A stretch of DNA of 64,000 nucleotides from ZC4RG25 sp023428365 (GCA_050283925.1 JBNOAI010000005.1:1-64000), one strand, 5' to 3'. Positions 25,762-35,608 are shown, counted from the first letter of the stretch. Made by a program: numbers and translations. The notes: generated by a model not told the origin, from the letters alone.

Positions 25762-26823
25762 ATGTCCGAAATGCAGTCCTCTGGCCCTTATACAATTGCA
25801 GATGTGACAGCCTGGGCCGTGAAAATTCTCGAGCGTGCCGGTGTTCCGCAGAACGACGCCCAGATCACCGTGGAAGTCCTGGTTCGCACCGATGCCCGCG
25901 GCTTCCGTACGCATGGATTGACGAGACTGCGCAGCTATCTGGAGAAACTGAAATCAGGTGAGGTTGCGACCGTCGCTCGAATGACGGCCGACATCAAAGG
26001 CAGCTACGGCGTCGTTGAGGCTAACGGCGCGCTCGGGCAGGTCGCGGGGATCGCCGCTGTCGATCATGCGATCCGCGCAACGGAAACCCAGCCGCTCGTC
26101 TCCGTCACATTGCGCGAGGCGGGACATCTCGGCGCGCTCGGCGTTCTGGTTTTGCGTGCCGCCGAGGCAGGTCGCGTTGCACTGATGCTGCAGGCCACGC
26201 CGCCGATCATCACCATGCCGGGTGTCGGCGGTCCCATGATCGGCAACAATCCCTTTGCGATTGCTGCTCCGCGAACGAACGGGCCGCCGATCGTCGTCGA
26301 CATGGCCTGTTCCGTCGCCGCGCGTGGAAACATTGTTCTGGCGGCGCGATCAGGCGAGCCAATTCCGGAAGGTTGGGCCGTGGACGAAGACGGTGTCCCC
26401 ACGACGGATGCCAGCGCGGCGTTGAAGGGCTCGCTTCTCGCGTTCGGCGGTCACAAGGGGCTGGGGATGTCCATCATCGTCGAACTATTGGCGGGGAGTT
26501 TGTCCGGGCGGCCATTTGAATCTGCGCTGAACAAGGATGGCCAGATTCGCGTTGCTGCCGGAAACCTGAACGCGATGTTTATCGTTTTTAATCCCGACCT
26601 GATGATCGGCCGCGCGGCCTACGATGCTCACGTCACCGCATGGACGGCGCATTTCAAAGCGGCAGGCCAAGACGCGCGCGTCCCGGGCGAGCGGGCTCAC
26701 GCAGCGGAAGTGGCGGCCAACTCCAACGGGCTCGTTTTTCAGTCCGATATAGCAAACGATCTTCGCCGCCTCGGCGACGAGCACGACCTCCCATTTCCTG
26801 CAATTTGCCACAACCGGCATTGA
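25762..26823 (+). CDS. Malate/L-lactate dehydrogenase (Ldh_2) family oxidoreductase
   Basis: 353 residues of the NAD(P)-dependent Ldh_2 family, which covers malate, ureidoglycolate, (R)-sulfolactate (ComC) and cyclic-imine reductases. Seen: the N-terminal RTHGLTRLRSYLEKL, the substrate-binding region GHLGALGVLVLRAAEAG, IGNNPFAIAAP and the G-H-K-G segment AFGGHKGLGMSIIVELL. It lies between the second sulfatase and the SAF/UxaA genes. ComC-type enzymes act immediately before SuyAB in sulfolactate degradation, so a 2-hydroxyacid made after desulfation is a plausible substrate. This is inference. Confidence 0.87.
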   Translation: MSEMQSSGPYTIADVTAWAVKILERAGVPQNDAQITVEVLVRTDARGFRTHGLTRLRSYLEKLKSGEVATVARMTADIKGSYGVVEANGALGQVAGIAAVDHAIRATETQPLVSVTLREAGHLGALGVLVLRAAEAGRVALMLQATPPIITMPGVGGPMIGNNPFAIAAPRTNGPPIVVDMACSVAARGNIVLAARSGEPIPEGWAVDEDGVPTTDASAALKGSLLAFGGHKGLGMSIIVELLAGSLSGRPFESALNKDGQIRVAAGNLNAMFIVFNPDLMIGRAAYDAHVTAWTAHFKAAGQDARVPGERAHAAEVAANSNGLVFQSDIANDLRRLGDEHDLPFPAICHNRH

Positions 26824-26838
26824 AAGCGAGGCAACCTC

Positions 26839-27132
26839 ATGCTGCGCGCCATTGTGCTGCACCCCGATGATAACGTGGCCACGCTGATCGATGCGGGCCG
26901 TGCGTCGCAATCTGTACAACTCAGCGGAGAGATCGCAGGGCAGCTCGAACTACGCGCCGATGTGCCGTTCGGTCATAAGTGCGCAACCCGAGCCATCTCG
27001 AAGGGTGCTGCGATACGCAAGTATGGGCAGATTGTCGGCCGGGCCACGGCGCCGATCGGCATCGGGGATCATGTGCACGTTCACAACGTTGAAGCGCTGC
27101 GTGGGCGCGGTGATATTTCGGAGAGCCGCTAA
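26839..27132 (+). CDS. SAF-domain small subunit, UxaA/SuyA-like
   Basis: 97 residues consisting only of a SAF domain. It starts with the HPDDNVATLI element and ends with YGQIVGRATAPIGIG then HVHVHNVE, the features of the N-terminal part of altronate and galactarate dehydratases and of the separate SuyA subunit of (2R)-sulfolactate sulfo-lyase. The stop overlaps the start of the large subunit (TAATG). The size and separate coding match SuyA, but sequence alone does not settle dehydratase versus sulfo-lyase. Confidence 0.87.
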   Translation: MLRAIVLHPDDNVATLIDAGRASQSVQLSGEIAGQLELRADVPFGHKCATRAISKGAAIRKYGQIVGRATAPIGIGDHVHVHNVEALRGRGDISESR

Positions 27133-28286
27133 TGGAGACGTTCCTGGGCTATGAGCGCGCCGATGGATCTGTCGGCACGCGCAATGTCGTTGCCATCGTC
27201 TCGACAATGGACAATGCCAATCCGGTTGCTCGTGCCGTCGCGGCCGCTGTCAGCGGGACGGTCTTGATCCCGGGTTTGTACCTGCGTGGCCAGATCGGCC
27301 GCGATCGCCAAATCACGCTCGATGCGACGGTTGGGCTTTGCCTCAATCCCAACATCGCAGGTGTTGTTCTGACCGGTCTCGAGCCAGCCTCGACCGGCGA
27401 ATTGCTGAAACGCATCGCGGCGTCTGGCAAACCTGTCGAAGCCGTGGACATCCAATCAGCCGGTGGCACGATAAATGCCATCGCGGAGGGCACGCGGCTT
27501 GCTGCCCGCATGGTGAGGCAGGTTTCCAGGATCAGGCCGCGGGCCTTTCCGGTTTCGAAACTGATGATCGGCGTCGAATGCGGTGGTTCGGATACGACAT
27601 CCGGGCTGTCGTCCAATCCTGCGATTGGGGTCGTTGCGGATCGCGTGGTGGCTGCTGGCGGTCAGGTCATCATCTCGGAAACCGCGGAATTCTTCGGTGC
27701 GGAGGAACTGTTTGCTCAACGCGCAACGACCGACGAGGTCCGGGCGCAATTCCTCCAGCAGATTGCCGCGCATGAAAAAGGCATCAACGCTCAAGGAGTG
27801 GATTTGCGGGGTAACAATCCATCTCAGGATAACATTCGCGGCGGCCTCACAACCATCGAGGAAAAGGCCCTCGGCTCGATGGCGAAATCCGGATCGAGCC
27901 CGCTGGTCGGAGTTCTGAGTTATGCTGAGCGCCCCCGTTTGCCGGGCTTGCATTTCATGGCCGCGCCGGCGTCGGCGGTCGAGAACCTATCTGCACTCGC
28001 TGCTGCCGGTTGCCAGATGTGCGTGTTCTCGACCGGCGTCTGCAATCCCATCGGCCACCCCGTCAGCACCATCATCAAGGTCACGGGCAACCGCAACACG
28101 GCCGAAACATTCGCCGACAACATCGACTTCGACGTCACCGGCATCCTTGAACGCAACGAGCGCATCGGAGACGCCGGCGGCAGGCTATTCGATTACATGC
28201 TGTCAGTTGCGTCAGGCGAACTGACGTCATCGGAAATCCTCGACGTACGCGAAACGATCATCAGCCGGTTTGGCACGTCCACGTGA
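27132..28286 (+). CDS. UxaA-family lyase large subunit (altronate dehydratase / SuyB-like)
   Basis: 384 residues. Family signatures are GYERADGSVGTRN at the start, ECGGSDTTSGLSSNPAIG in the middle, NPSQDNIRGGLTTIEEKALG, and CVFSTGVCNPIG HP near the C-terminus. Members are iron-dependent lyases that eliminate water from sugar acids, or bisulfite from sulfolactate in SuyAB. Together with the SAF subunit this gives a complete two-subunit enzyme. It ends the sulfatase-transporter run and is probably the catabolic endpoint that yields a 2-oxoacid. Confidence 0.88.
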   Translation: METFLGYERADGSVGTRNVVAIVSTMDNANPVARAVAAAVSGTVLIPGLYLRGQIGRDRQITLDATVGLCLNPNIAGVVLTGLEPASTGELLKRIAASGKPVEAVDIQSAGGTINAIAEGTRLAARMVRQVSRIRPRAFPVSKLMIGVECGGSDTTSGLSSNPAIGVVADRVVAAGGQVIISETAEFFGAEELFAQRATTDEVRAQFLQQIAAHEKGINAQGVDLRGNNPSQDNIRGGLTTIEEKALGSMAKSGSSPLVGVLSYAERPRLPGLHFMAAPASAVENLSALAAAGCQMCVFSTGVCNPIGHPVSTIIKVTGNRNTAETFADNIDFDVTGILERNERIGDAGGRLFDYMLSVASGELTSSEILDVRETIISRFGTST

Positions 28287-28570
28287 CCCAGGATGATTTA
28301 GATCGCCGGGCAAAAGGGTGAAGCGGTTCGCGACCTGTTAACGACAGCGCCTGCCCATCTCAGAGCCGGTCGTTGGTCAACCACAGCCGACGCGAAGACG
28401 GTAAAGGGTTGGGGGCTAGCTGTTGGGCACTTTGCGGAACGTTTGGGCAGATGAAAGGGTCGCGACAATTCTGAGCGCCACGTTATCGTGCAAACGGCAT
28501 TTGCCTTGACCTTCATGAGGCGTAAAGTACCCTGACCGTCAGAGAACGATTACATATGGAGGGTTGTGTA

Positions 28571-29635
28571 ATGTGGACCAGGCGCAATGTCATGAAGGCG
28601 GGTGCTGCCGCAGCCGCAGCGACGCTTCCCGGAATTTCTTCAGGAGCCTTCGCACAAGCCAAGCCTGAATCGATCACCCTGATGACCTGGGGCGGGTTGT
28701 GGGGCGATGGCGTCGCAGGAACTGTCGACGTTACCTTTGCCAAAAAGTTCGGCGTCAAGGTCGTGCAGGATCGCGGCGCGCCGGCGGAACGTATCACCAA
28801 GATCAAGGTAAATGCCAACAATCAGATCTTCGACCTGATCCAGCTTGTCGACGGTATGATTCCGCTCGCTATCGCGCAGGGTGCCGTCGAGCCCCTGAAC
28901 AAGAATTCGCCGAACTACACCAACCTTCCCGATATGCTTCCGAACCTCGTGGGGACGCACTTCCTCGGCAATAACTATTCGGCGCTCGGAATTTGCTACA
29001 ATACCAAAGAGGTGAAAAACCCGGTCACCTCCTGGGCCGATCTGTGGCGGCCGGAATTCAAGGGACGTGTCGTCATTCCGGATGTCTCGCATTCAATCGG
29101 CACGCACATCGTGGCGATCGGTGCAATCGCTGCGGGCAAGGACCCGAAGGACGCTGATGCCGGTTTCGATATGCTGAAAAAGCTCATCGCCAATGAGCCA
29201 ATCATCGCCAAAGACACCGATACGATCATGAGTGCCCTGTCGAGCGGTGAAGCCCTCGCTGGGTTGCTCTACAAATCTCAGACCTACACGGTTCTCGATC
29301 GCAAGCAGGAGCCGGTCGCCTGGGCGTATCCGAAAGAAGGCGCGATTTCGGTATCTTGGGGCACGGCGATCGCCAAAGGCACCAAGAATATGGACCTCGC
29401 GGAAAAGTATATGAATGAATGCATCGCTGCCGAGAACCAGACTTGGTACGCGGAGAAATTCAACTACGCGGGTTCCAATAAGAAGATGACGGGCATGCTG
29501 AATCCGCAGCTCAGAGAGCGCGTCGAACTCTCCGAAAAGGAGCTGGCGGATCTGATCACGCTCGACATGGCCAACATCAGCGAGACCCGTCCGGCATGGA
29601 CCGATCGCTGGAACCGTACGGTTGCCGGCGGTTGA
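28571..29635 (+). CDS. ABC transporter substrate-binding protein (spermidine/putrescine PotD-like)
   Basis: 354 residues. The N-terminus is a twin-arginine-type signal (WTRRNVMKAG with an alanine-rich core ending FAQA). The mature part begins ITLMTWGGLWGD, the standard opening of PotD/PotF-like extracellular solute-binding proteins. The start is ATG 28571, seven bases after GGAGGG; an ATG at 28556 overlaps that site. It is the first gene of a five-gene importer operon. Ligands in this family range from polyamines to opines and amino acids. Confidence 0.92.
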   Translation: MWTRRNVMKAGAAAAAATLPGISSGAFAQAKPESITLMTWGGLWGDGVAGTVDVTFAKKFGVKVVQDRGAPAERITKIKVNANNQIFDLIQLVDGMIPLAIAQGAVEPLNKNSPNYTNLPDMLPNLVGTHFLGNNYSALGICYNTKEVKNPVTSWADLWRPEFKGRVVIPDVSHSIGTHIVAIGAIAAGKDPKDADAGFDMLKKLIANEPIIAKDTDTIMSALSSGEALAGLLYKSQTYTVLDRKQEPVAWAYPKEGAISVSWGTAIAKGTKNMDLAEKYMNECIAAENQTWYAEKFNYAGSNKKMTGMLNPQLRERVELSEKELADLITLDMANISETRPAWTDRWNRTVAGG

Positions 29636-29645
29636 GGCAGATCAG

Positions 29646-31088
29646 ATGAGGCAACTGCTGCCTTGGACAGAGGGGAGAGGGCGGCTCGACGGCATTGTGG
29701 TGCTGCTTCGCGCCGCCCGAGCCGGCCTCGATGTGACCTGGACACCCGATGGACTTGCTATCGGCGAGCGTAGTGTTGCCTCGACTCTGCTACACAAGCT
29801 TGGACTGGAAACGGTGGCGGTTGCGGACGTGCAACCCCAACCGTCACGTATCATTCCTCCGCGCATCGTTCTTCTGTCGGGCCCCTCCTCGGGCTATCCC
29901 TATGCCGCCTACTATGCGCATTGCCTCTGGTCCCTGGGGCTGAGTTTCACAGCCACTGACGCGCGCGGAGTGGCTGCCGGTGCGCTTCACGACGTGGACG
30001 TGCTTGTCATTCCTGGCGGATTCTCGAGCTGGGGGCTCGACAGGGCCGAGGATGCGCCCGGGGCCGATGCCGAAGTGCGCCGCTTCCTCGATGAAGGCGG
30101 CGCGGTCATCGGGTCATGCGGTGGCGCCTTCTATCTTTCATCGGGACGGCCGGGCTGGCAGGGAAGCACTGGCGTCAAACCGACGTTCACACACGAGTAT
30201 CTGCTAACCGGCGCGGCGCTTCTGAACGTTCATCTTGATGATGAACGTTTGGCGGCTGGCCTCACCCCGGACGTCGAGATTCCCTATTATCATGGGCCTG
30301 TCTGGCCGCAGGCCGGTCACAACGCACCCGGCCTAGCCACGTTTGCCGGGCTGGCCTGTCCGAGCCGCTTGTTCATCGACAATCCACTGCAGGCCGATCG
30401 CTTCGAGCGCGATATGAAGGGCCGTCCGGCGGTGCTGGCGCCAGAAGGTGCTCACCGCGCGGTACTGTTCTCGCCGCATCCCGAGATGGGTGATCTGCTG
30501 CGAAAGTGGATCTCCCTCGATGGATACGTCCGCAAATATCTGCCCATTCGCGGGCCGAAGGTCATGGAGGAGACGCTTCGCTTCTATTGTCCGGACGACT
30601 CGCAGGCGTTCCGTCTGGTGCTGAATGCGGTGGCGCGACTGGATGGGTTCTCAGGCGCACGGCAGAATTCCGAGGTTTCCAGGACAGCGGATCCAGCTTC
30701 GGCACGAGGGGCCGTCGATCGTCTGCAGTCCGCCGTCGATGCCGAATTCGGGCAGTTGATCACGGATCTCGCCGATCAGCGTGATGAGCCATGGAGCCAA
30801 CTTGTTAAGGGTGATGCCGAGCGAATGCGCGGGGAAGCACGCACCATCTTTGCCCGGCTTGGAAAGTCACTCGATTCCGCCGCCGCAGAAACCGATCCGG
30901 AAACGGTTCGGGAAATCATTCGGCTATCCGGAGAAGCCTGCGAGGCTGTACGGCGACCGGCGGGCTCGCCGATTGTCGAGCGACTTTCATTTCTGGAACT
31001 TCCGATTCGACTGAGTTCAGCTGCGGCCCGGCTGCTCGAAGCCGACGCCGCCATTCGAACCGCGCGCGTGGGGACAACGACAATATGA
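29646..31088 (+). CDS. BPL_N/class I amidotransferase-like protein within an ABC importer operon
   Basis: 480 residues. Residues ~70-260 form a flavodoxin-like amidotransferase fold of the BPL_N type: IVLLSGPSSGYPYAAYYAHC, VDVLVIPGGFSSWGL, and the nucleophile elbow GSCGGAFYLSSG. A histidine in FSPHPEMGD is a candidate partner. The C-terminal ~150 residues are helical and unassigned. The ATG at 29646 follows GAGG. It is placed between binding-protein and ATPase genes and overlaps the latter by ATGA, so its product likely acts on the imported compound. The reaction is unknown. Confidence 0.78.
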   Translation: MRQLLPWTEGRGRLDGIVVLLRAARAGLDVTWTPDGLAIGERSVASTLLHKLGLETVAVADVQPQPSRIIPPRIVLLSGPSSGYPYAAYYAHCLWSLGLSFTATDARGVAAGALHDVDVLVIPGGFSSWGLDRAEDAPGADAEVRRFLDEGGAVIGSCGGAFYLSSGRPGWQGSTGVKPTFTHEYLLTGAALLNVHLDDERLAAGLTPDVEIPYYHGPVWPQAGHNAPGLATFAGLACPSRLFIDNPLQADRFERDMKGRPAVLAPEGAHRAVLFSPHPEMGDLLRKWISLDGYVRKYLPIRGPKVMEETLRFYCPDDSQAFRLVLNAVARLDGFSGARQNSEVSRTADPASARGAVDRLQSAVDAEFGQLITDLADQRDEPWSQLVKGDAERMRGEARTIFARLGKSLDSAAAETDPETVREIIRLSGEACEAVRRPAGSPIVERLSFLELPIRLSSAAARLLEADAAIRTARVGTTTI

Positions 31089-32158
31089 CGGGTGACGTAC
31101 GGCTTGTGGCCGTAACTAAGCGCTATGGCGATGTCGTGGCTTTGCCGCGGCTCGACCTCGATATCCCAAAGTCCAGCTTTTTTGCTCTTCTTGGACCGTC
31201 CGGCTGCGGCAAGACCACGACGCTGCGTCTGATCGCAGGCTTCGAGAGATCCGATGCCGGAGAGGTTTGGATCAAAGGTGACAACGTCACCCACGTCCCG
31301 CCCCACCAACGCAACTTCGGCATGGTGTTCCAGCAACTTGCCTTGTTTCCGCACTTGTCTGTGAACGACAACGTCGCCTTCGGTCTGCGCATGCGGCGCA
31401 CGGAGCGGGCGGAGATCGGCAAGCGCGTCGCGCGGGCTCTCGATCTCGTAAAGCTTTCAGGTTACGGCGACCGCTTTCCACGGCAGCTTTCCGGCGGACA
31501 GCAGCAGCGAGTCGCACTGGCCCGCGCAATCGTGTTCGAGCCATCCGTTCTGCTGCTCGACGAGCCGCTTGGCGCGCTCGACAAAATGCTGCGGGATGAG
31601 ATGCAAGTCGAATTGCGCGAGCTGCAGCGCCGGCTCGGGATCACGACGGTGTTCGTGACGCACGATCAGGAAGAGGCGCTGACGATGTCCGACCACGTCG
31701 CCGTCATGCGCGATGGAGAGATCGAGCAGATGGGGGCTCCGCGAGACATTTATGAAACCCCGCGCACGAAGTTCGTTGCCGGATTTCTGGGGGCCAGCAA
31801 TTTTCTCGATGGCGACCTGGTGGGGACGGAAGGATCGAAGGTCGTTGTCGATCTCGGTGGCGCCCGTCTGACGCTGGACGGAAACCCCAAGGCTGTTTCC
31901 CAAAGTGCAACCGACTCGCGACTGACCCTGGCGTTGCGCCCCGAGCGGATTTCCATCCAGCCGTCAGGCTCGGGACGGCTGCAGGGGACGGTGACGGATG
32001 TCGTCTACCGCGGGGCCGAGACCCACGTTTACGTCGATCGGGATGGCAAACCCCTCGTCGCCTACGTTCAGAATGCCTCGACGCGCGCCCTGTTGCCGCG
32101 AAGCGGGGAACGGATCGGCCTTGATTTCGAGAATGAGAGCCTTGTCGTTGTCGGTTAA
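31085..32158 (+). CDS. ABC transporter ATP-binding protein (PotA-like)
   Basis: 357 residues. It shows Walker A GPSGCGKTT (37-45), the Q-loop in GMVFQQLALFPHLSV, signature LSGGQQQRVALARA, Walker B VLLLDEPLGALD and VTHDQEEAL, followed by the C-terminal TOBE domain (LALRPERI) found in polyamine/maltose-type ATPases. It overlaps the preceding gene by four bases and the following permease by 26. Confidence 0.94.
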   Translation: MTGDVRLVAVTKRYGDVVALPRLDLDIPKSSFFALLGPSGCGKTTTLRLIAGFERSDAGEVWIKGDNVTHVPPHQRNFGMVFQQLALFPHLSVNDNVAFGLRMRRTERAEIGKRVARALDLVKLSGYGDRFPRQLSGGQQQRVALARAIVFEPSVLLLDEPLGALDKMLRDEMQVELRELQRRLGITTVFVTHDQEEALTMSDHVAVMRDGEIEQMGAPRDIYETPRTKFVAGFLGASNFLDGDLVGTEGSKVVVDLGGARLTLDGNPKAVSQSATDSRLTLALRPERISIQPSGSGRLQGTVTDVVYRGAETHVYVDRDGKPLVAYVQNASTRALLPRSGERIGLDFENESLVVVG

Positions 32159-33044
32159 AGCGGTCCGAGCCACACGGGGACCGGTGGCATTGACGTTGCG
32201 CTCGGTGGCGGTTGCGTTACTCGTACCGCCGCTGGCGCTCATTCTATTTTTCTTCGTGATCCCGCTCACGCATCTGTTCTACGCGTCGTTTCTCGAGCCA
32301 TCGCAGTCGGAACTGTTTGGTTCGACACTGACGTTGTCCAACTACACCAGCGTGCTGTCCGACAGCTTTTATCATCTCATCATTATGCGGACGATATTGG
32401 TGTCCGCCGTCGTTGTCGGATTCAGCATTCTGATTGGCTACCCGGCAGCGCTGTTTATCGCGCGCCTGACGCCACGCGGGCGCCTGATGATGCTCATGGT
32501 GCTCATGCTGCCGTTGATGGTGTCCAACGTTGTGCGGGCCTACGGCTGGGTTGCCATCTTGGGCCGGCGCGGCATCGTGAATGGATCTTTGCAAGAACTG
32601 GGAATGATCGAGCGGCCGCTTTCCCTCATGTATGGGATCGAGGCGATTGCGCTCGGCCTGCTGACGGTGCTGCTGCCATATGTGATTATTTCGATCGCCA
32701 ACACGCTGGTGCAGATCGATAAGGTCTACGGTGAAGCGGCGCACTCTCTGGGGGCCAGCCCATTTCGGACGTTCATTCACGTCACGTGGCCGCTGTCCAG
32801 CCCCGGCGTCGCTGCCGGCCTGATGCTTTCATTTTTTCTGATGCTGTCGGCTTACGTCACCATCGCGTTGCTCGGCGGGCCGCGATACAAACTGCTGGTC
32901 AGCTTGATCTATGACTCCGTCGTTGCCTTTCAGTGGCCGAAAGCGGCTGCCCTCGCCTTCATCCTGCTCGCCCTGGCACTCGCCGGAGCGCTGCTTATCC
33001 AACTCGTTCTTCGACCGCAACGCGTGAGGGGGAAAGGCGCATGA
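32133..33044 (+). CDS. ABC transporter permease (PotB-like)
   Basis: 303 residues, six membrane helices plus the EAA loop (EAAHSLGASPFRTFIHVTWP). The start is uncertain because the ATG at 32133 lies inside the ATPase gene and lacks a clear ribosome site; translational coupling is likely. The reading frame is open further upstream but only in the shadow of the ATPase gene. It forms the inner-membrane channel with the next gene product. Confidence 0.9.
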   Translation: MRALSLSVKAVRATRGPVALTLRSVAVALLVPPLALILFFFVIPLTHLFYASFLEPSQSELFGSTLTLSNYTSVLSDSFYHLIIMRTILVSAVVVGFSILIGYPAALFIARLTPRGRLMMLMVLMLPLMVSNVVRAYGWVAILGRRGIVNGSLQELGMIERPLSLMYGIEAIALGLLTVLLPYVIISIANTLVQIDKVYGEAAHSLGASPFRTFIHVTWPLSSPGVAAGLMLSFFLMLSAYVTIALLGGPRYKLLVSLIYDSVVAFQWPKAAALAFILLALALAGALLIQLVLRPQRVRGKGA

Positions 33045-33829
33045 TCCGTTCGTCTTCCATCCCCCTGCTGGCGATCACGGTTGCTCTTTGCCTGATCATC
33101 ATGCCGATCCTCGTGGTCGTCGGCGTGGCATTCAGCTCGGGCGATTTTTTCCTTTTTCCTCCGCCGGGATTTTCCTTCCGCTGGTTTCGCGAGTTCTTTA
33201 CCAACGATGCTTTGATGCAAGCCTTCAGGCTCAGCATCGTGCTGGCGCTGACGGCTGCGACATCCGCCACGGCCCTCGGCGTTATGGCGGCGCTCTACGT
33301 ATCCCGTCGAAAGGGTGGTCTGGCAAACACGCTTCAGCTTCTGTTTATGGCGCCGCTGGTCTTTCCGACCATCATTCTCGGACTGGCGCTGCTGATCTAT
33401 TTCAAAATGCTCGGCGTGGGCGTGCTCACGGGGCTTTCCGTGGCACACACGGTGGTCGTTATGCCGTATGCATTCCGATCGGCGCTGGCGGCTCTGCAGA
33501 GCTTCGATCCCGTGCTCGAAGAGGCCGGCCAAAGTCTGGGCGCCAGTCCACTGCGCACATTTTTTCTCGTGACGCTGCCGAATATCTGGCCCGGTGTTCT
33601 GGCGGGTTGGCTTTTCGGTTTCGTCGTATCATTTGGTGAATTGAACACGTCGCTCTTTCTGACCGGTCCGGGTATGACCACATTGCCCATCGAGATTTTC
33701 AGCCGACTTCAATTCGAGGGCAGTCAACTCGTCATCGCGGCTGCGTCTGCTGTCCAGGTCGGGCTCATCGTGCTGCTCGTGCTGGTCATCGAGCGCATGA
33801 TCGGCATCGCGCGTATCGTACAGCGGTAA
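33041..33829 (+). CDS. ABC transporter permease (PotC-like)
   Basis: 262 residues with six helices and the EAA motif EEAGQSLGASPLRTFFLVTLP. The ATG overlaps the upstream stop by four bases and is preceded by GGGGGAAAGG. It is the last gene of the importer operon. A short inverted repeat (ATATGC/GCATAT) surrounds the region just after its stop. Confidence 0.93.
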   Translation: MIRSSSIPLLAITVALCLIIMPILVVVGVAFSSGDFFLFPPPGFSFRWFREFFTNDALMQAFRLSIVLALTAATSATALGVMAALYVSRRKGGLANTLQLLFMAPLVFPTIILGLALLIYFKMLGVGVLTGLSVAHTVVVMPYAFRSALAALQSFDPVLEEAGQSLGASPLRTFFLVTLPNIWPGVLAGWLFGFVVSFGELNTSLFLTGPGMTTLPIEIFSRLQFEGSQLVIAAASAVQVGLIVLLVLVIERMIGIARIVQR

Positions 33830-33914
33830 TATGCATCGAGCATATGGCCTGACGGTTAGTTCTGTGAGGCTGTGCTGAAGTCCCTCATGCAGATTCGTGG
33901 TGGTCCGGAGTGAT

Positions 33915-35606
33915 ATGCAGGCCAGCCGTCCGACACTGATCCTCCATCGCGGGCTCATTCATACGCTGGATGAAACCACGGGAACCGTGGAAGCGATTGC
34001 GGTTAGCGATGGGCTCATTCTGGCAGCGGGACGAGATGCGGATATCCTGCCGTTGCAGACGCCCCAGACACGCGTGATCGATCTCGCGGGACGAACGGTC
34101 GTTCCAGGCTTTTACGACTCTCACCCGCATCTCGATCGGATGGGACTGAGGGACTGCTGCGGCGTTCAGATTGCTCACTGCCGATCCGTCGCTGAGATTT
34201 GTGATGCCGTCCGTGCTGCTGCGCATCAATCACAGCCGGGTGAGTGGATCGTGTGCGCGCCGATGGGTGCGCCGCCCGAGGACTATGTCTCTGAGCCATC
34301 GCAACTTGCAGAGCAGCGCTTTCCGGATCGGCATGATCTCGATCGTGCCGCGCCGAATAATCCGGTTTACATCCGTTCACCGTGGGGGTGGTGGACGAGG
34401 CTGCCGTTGCCGTCGGTCGCCAATAGTCTGGCGCTTGAGCGCGCCGGCGTGACCCGCGAGACTGTCGCGCCGTACAAAGTCGAGATTGTAAAGGATGCTG
34501 ACGGGGAGCCAACAGGCGTCTTTCTGGAACGCAATCGCGCGCCCATCCTCGAATATACTCTGATGTCGTGTGTGCCGCGCTTCACCTATGAGGATCGGCA
34601 CGCCGGATTGCGCTACGCGGTTCGCGCCACGAGTGCGGTCGGCGTGACCGCTGCATTCGAGGGGCATGGCGTGACGCCTCAGCTTATGGACGCTTATCGT
34701 CGCCTTGAAGTGGAGGGAGAGCTGACCGTCCGAATGCAGCTTCCATTGTCGCTGCCGACCGCCGCCTTTGGCGACGGAAAGGTGCGCGAGATGCTGGATC
34801 ATTGGGGATCGCGCATTTCAGGGCAAGGCTCGGATCTTGGTGCGGCAGGCCTCCTGCGTGAGGAGGGCCTTTGTCTCGATGTCGCCGATCCATGTTCGGC
34901 CCGGATCATTGCTCAAGGCTATCCTTACGAGCAGTGGGCGGGGCACTTCTATCAGTCCCTTCCGCATGATCGGCTTGTCGCGCTTGGGCTCGAAGCTGCC
35001 AAGCGAGGCATCCGCGTCTGCACACTCGTCTGCTATGAGCTGGACCGTGTACTCGCGGCTTTCGAGGAGATCGATGCCCAGGTTCCGATACGCGATCGTC
35101 GCTGGGTCGCCGTTCATGTCACCGAGGCCACACCGGAACAACTTCGCCGTATGAAGGCTCTGGGGTTGGTTGCGACTGTCACGCCGACCTTCATGTACAT
35201 GGCTTCGGATCGCTTCAATCTGCAGGCGTTGGGTGCTCGCGGCACGCCGATCCGCGCGTTGCTCGATGCGGGCATTCCCGTTGCGCTGTCGACCGATGGC
35301 GTTCCGCACTCGATGTTGTTCGCACTATGGGAGGCGCTCGCGCGTTGGGACAATGACGGCAAGCAGCAGCTCGGAGAAAGCGGTCTGTCGCGGATCGAGG
35401 CACTCAAGTTGGCGACAATCGCCGGACACTATTTGACGTGGGATGAGAAAGCACGCGGTCCGCTTGTTCCCGGTATGGCCGCTGATTTCGTGGTACTCGA
35501 CCAGGATCCGCTGACGTGCGAACTTGATGCGATCCGGGATATCAACGTCGAGAGGACGTTTGTCGGAGGCAGGGAAGTTTACGGTCCGGATTGCGCGGAG
35601 ACTTAA
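33915..35606 (+). CDS. Amidohydrolase family protein (YtcJ/amidohydrolase_3-like)
   Basis: 563 residues. The metal-binding H-x-H motif is in YDSHPHLDRMG (about residue 65). Later ligands are suggested by VHVTEATPEQLRR and the aspartate in LSTDGVPHSM. The C-terminal GPLVPGMAADFVVLDQDPL is standard for amidohydrolases, with the flanking beta-sandwich formed by both termini. It follows the ABC importer by 85 bases on the same strand. It likely hydrolyses a C-N bond of the imported compound, but the substrate is unknown. ATG 33915 is preferred to GTG 33897. Confidence 0.88.
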   Translation: MQASRPTLILHRGLIHTLDETTGTVEAIAVSDGLILAAGRDADILPLQTPQTRVIDLAGRTVVPGFYDSHPHLDRMGLRDCCGVQIAHCRSVAEICDAVRAAAHQSQPGEWIVCAPMGAPPEDYVSEPSQLAEQRFPDRHDLDRAAPNNPVYIRSPWGWWTRLPLPSVANSLALERAGVTRETVAPYKVEIVKDADGEPTGVFLERNRAPILEYTLMSCVPRFTYEDRHAGLRYAVRATSAVGVTAAFEGHGVTPQLMDAYRRLEVEGELTVRMQLPLSLPTAAFGDGKVREMLDHWGSRISGQGSDLGAAGLLREEGLCLDVADPCSARIIAQGYPYEQWAGHFYQSLPHDRLVALGLEAAKRGIRVCTLVCYELDRVLAAFEEIDAQVPIRDRRWVAVHVTEATPEQLRRMKALGLVATVTPTFMYMASDRFNLQALGARGTPIRALLDAGIPVALSTDGVPHSMLFALWEALARWDNDGKQQLGESGLSRIEALKLATIAGHYLTWDEKARGPLVPGMAADFVVLDQDPLTCELDAIRDINVERTFVGGREVYGPDCAET

Positions 35607-35608
35607 AC

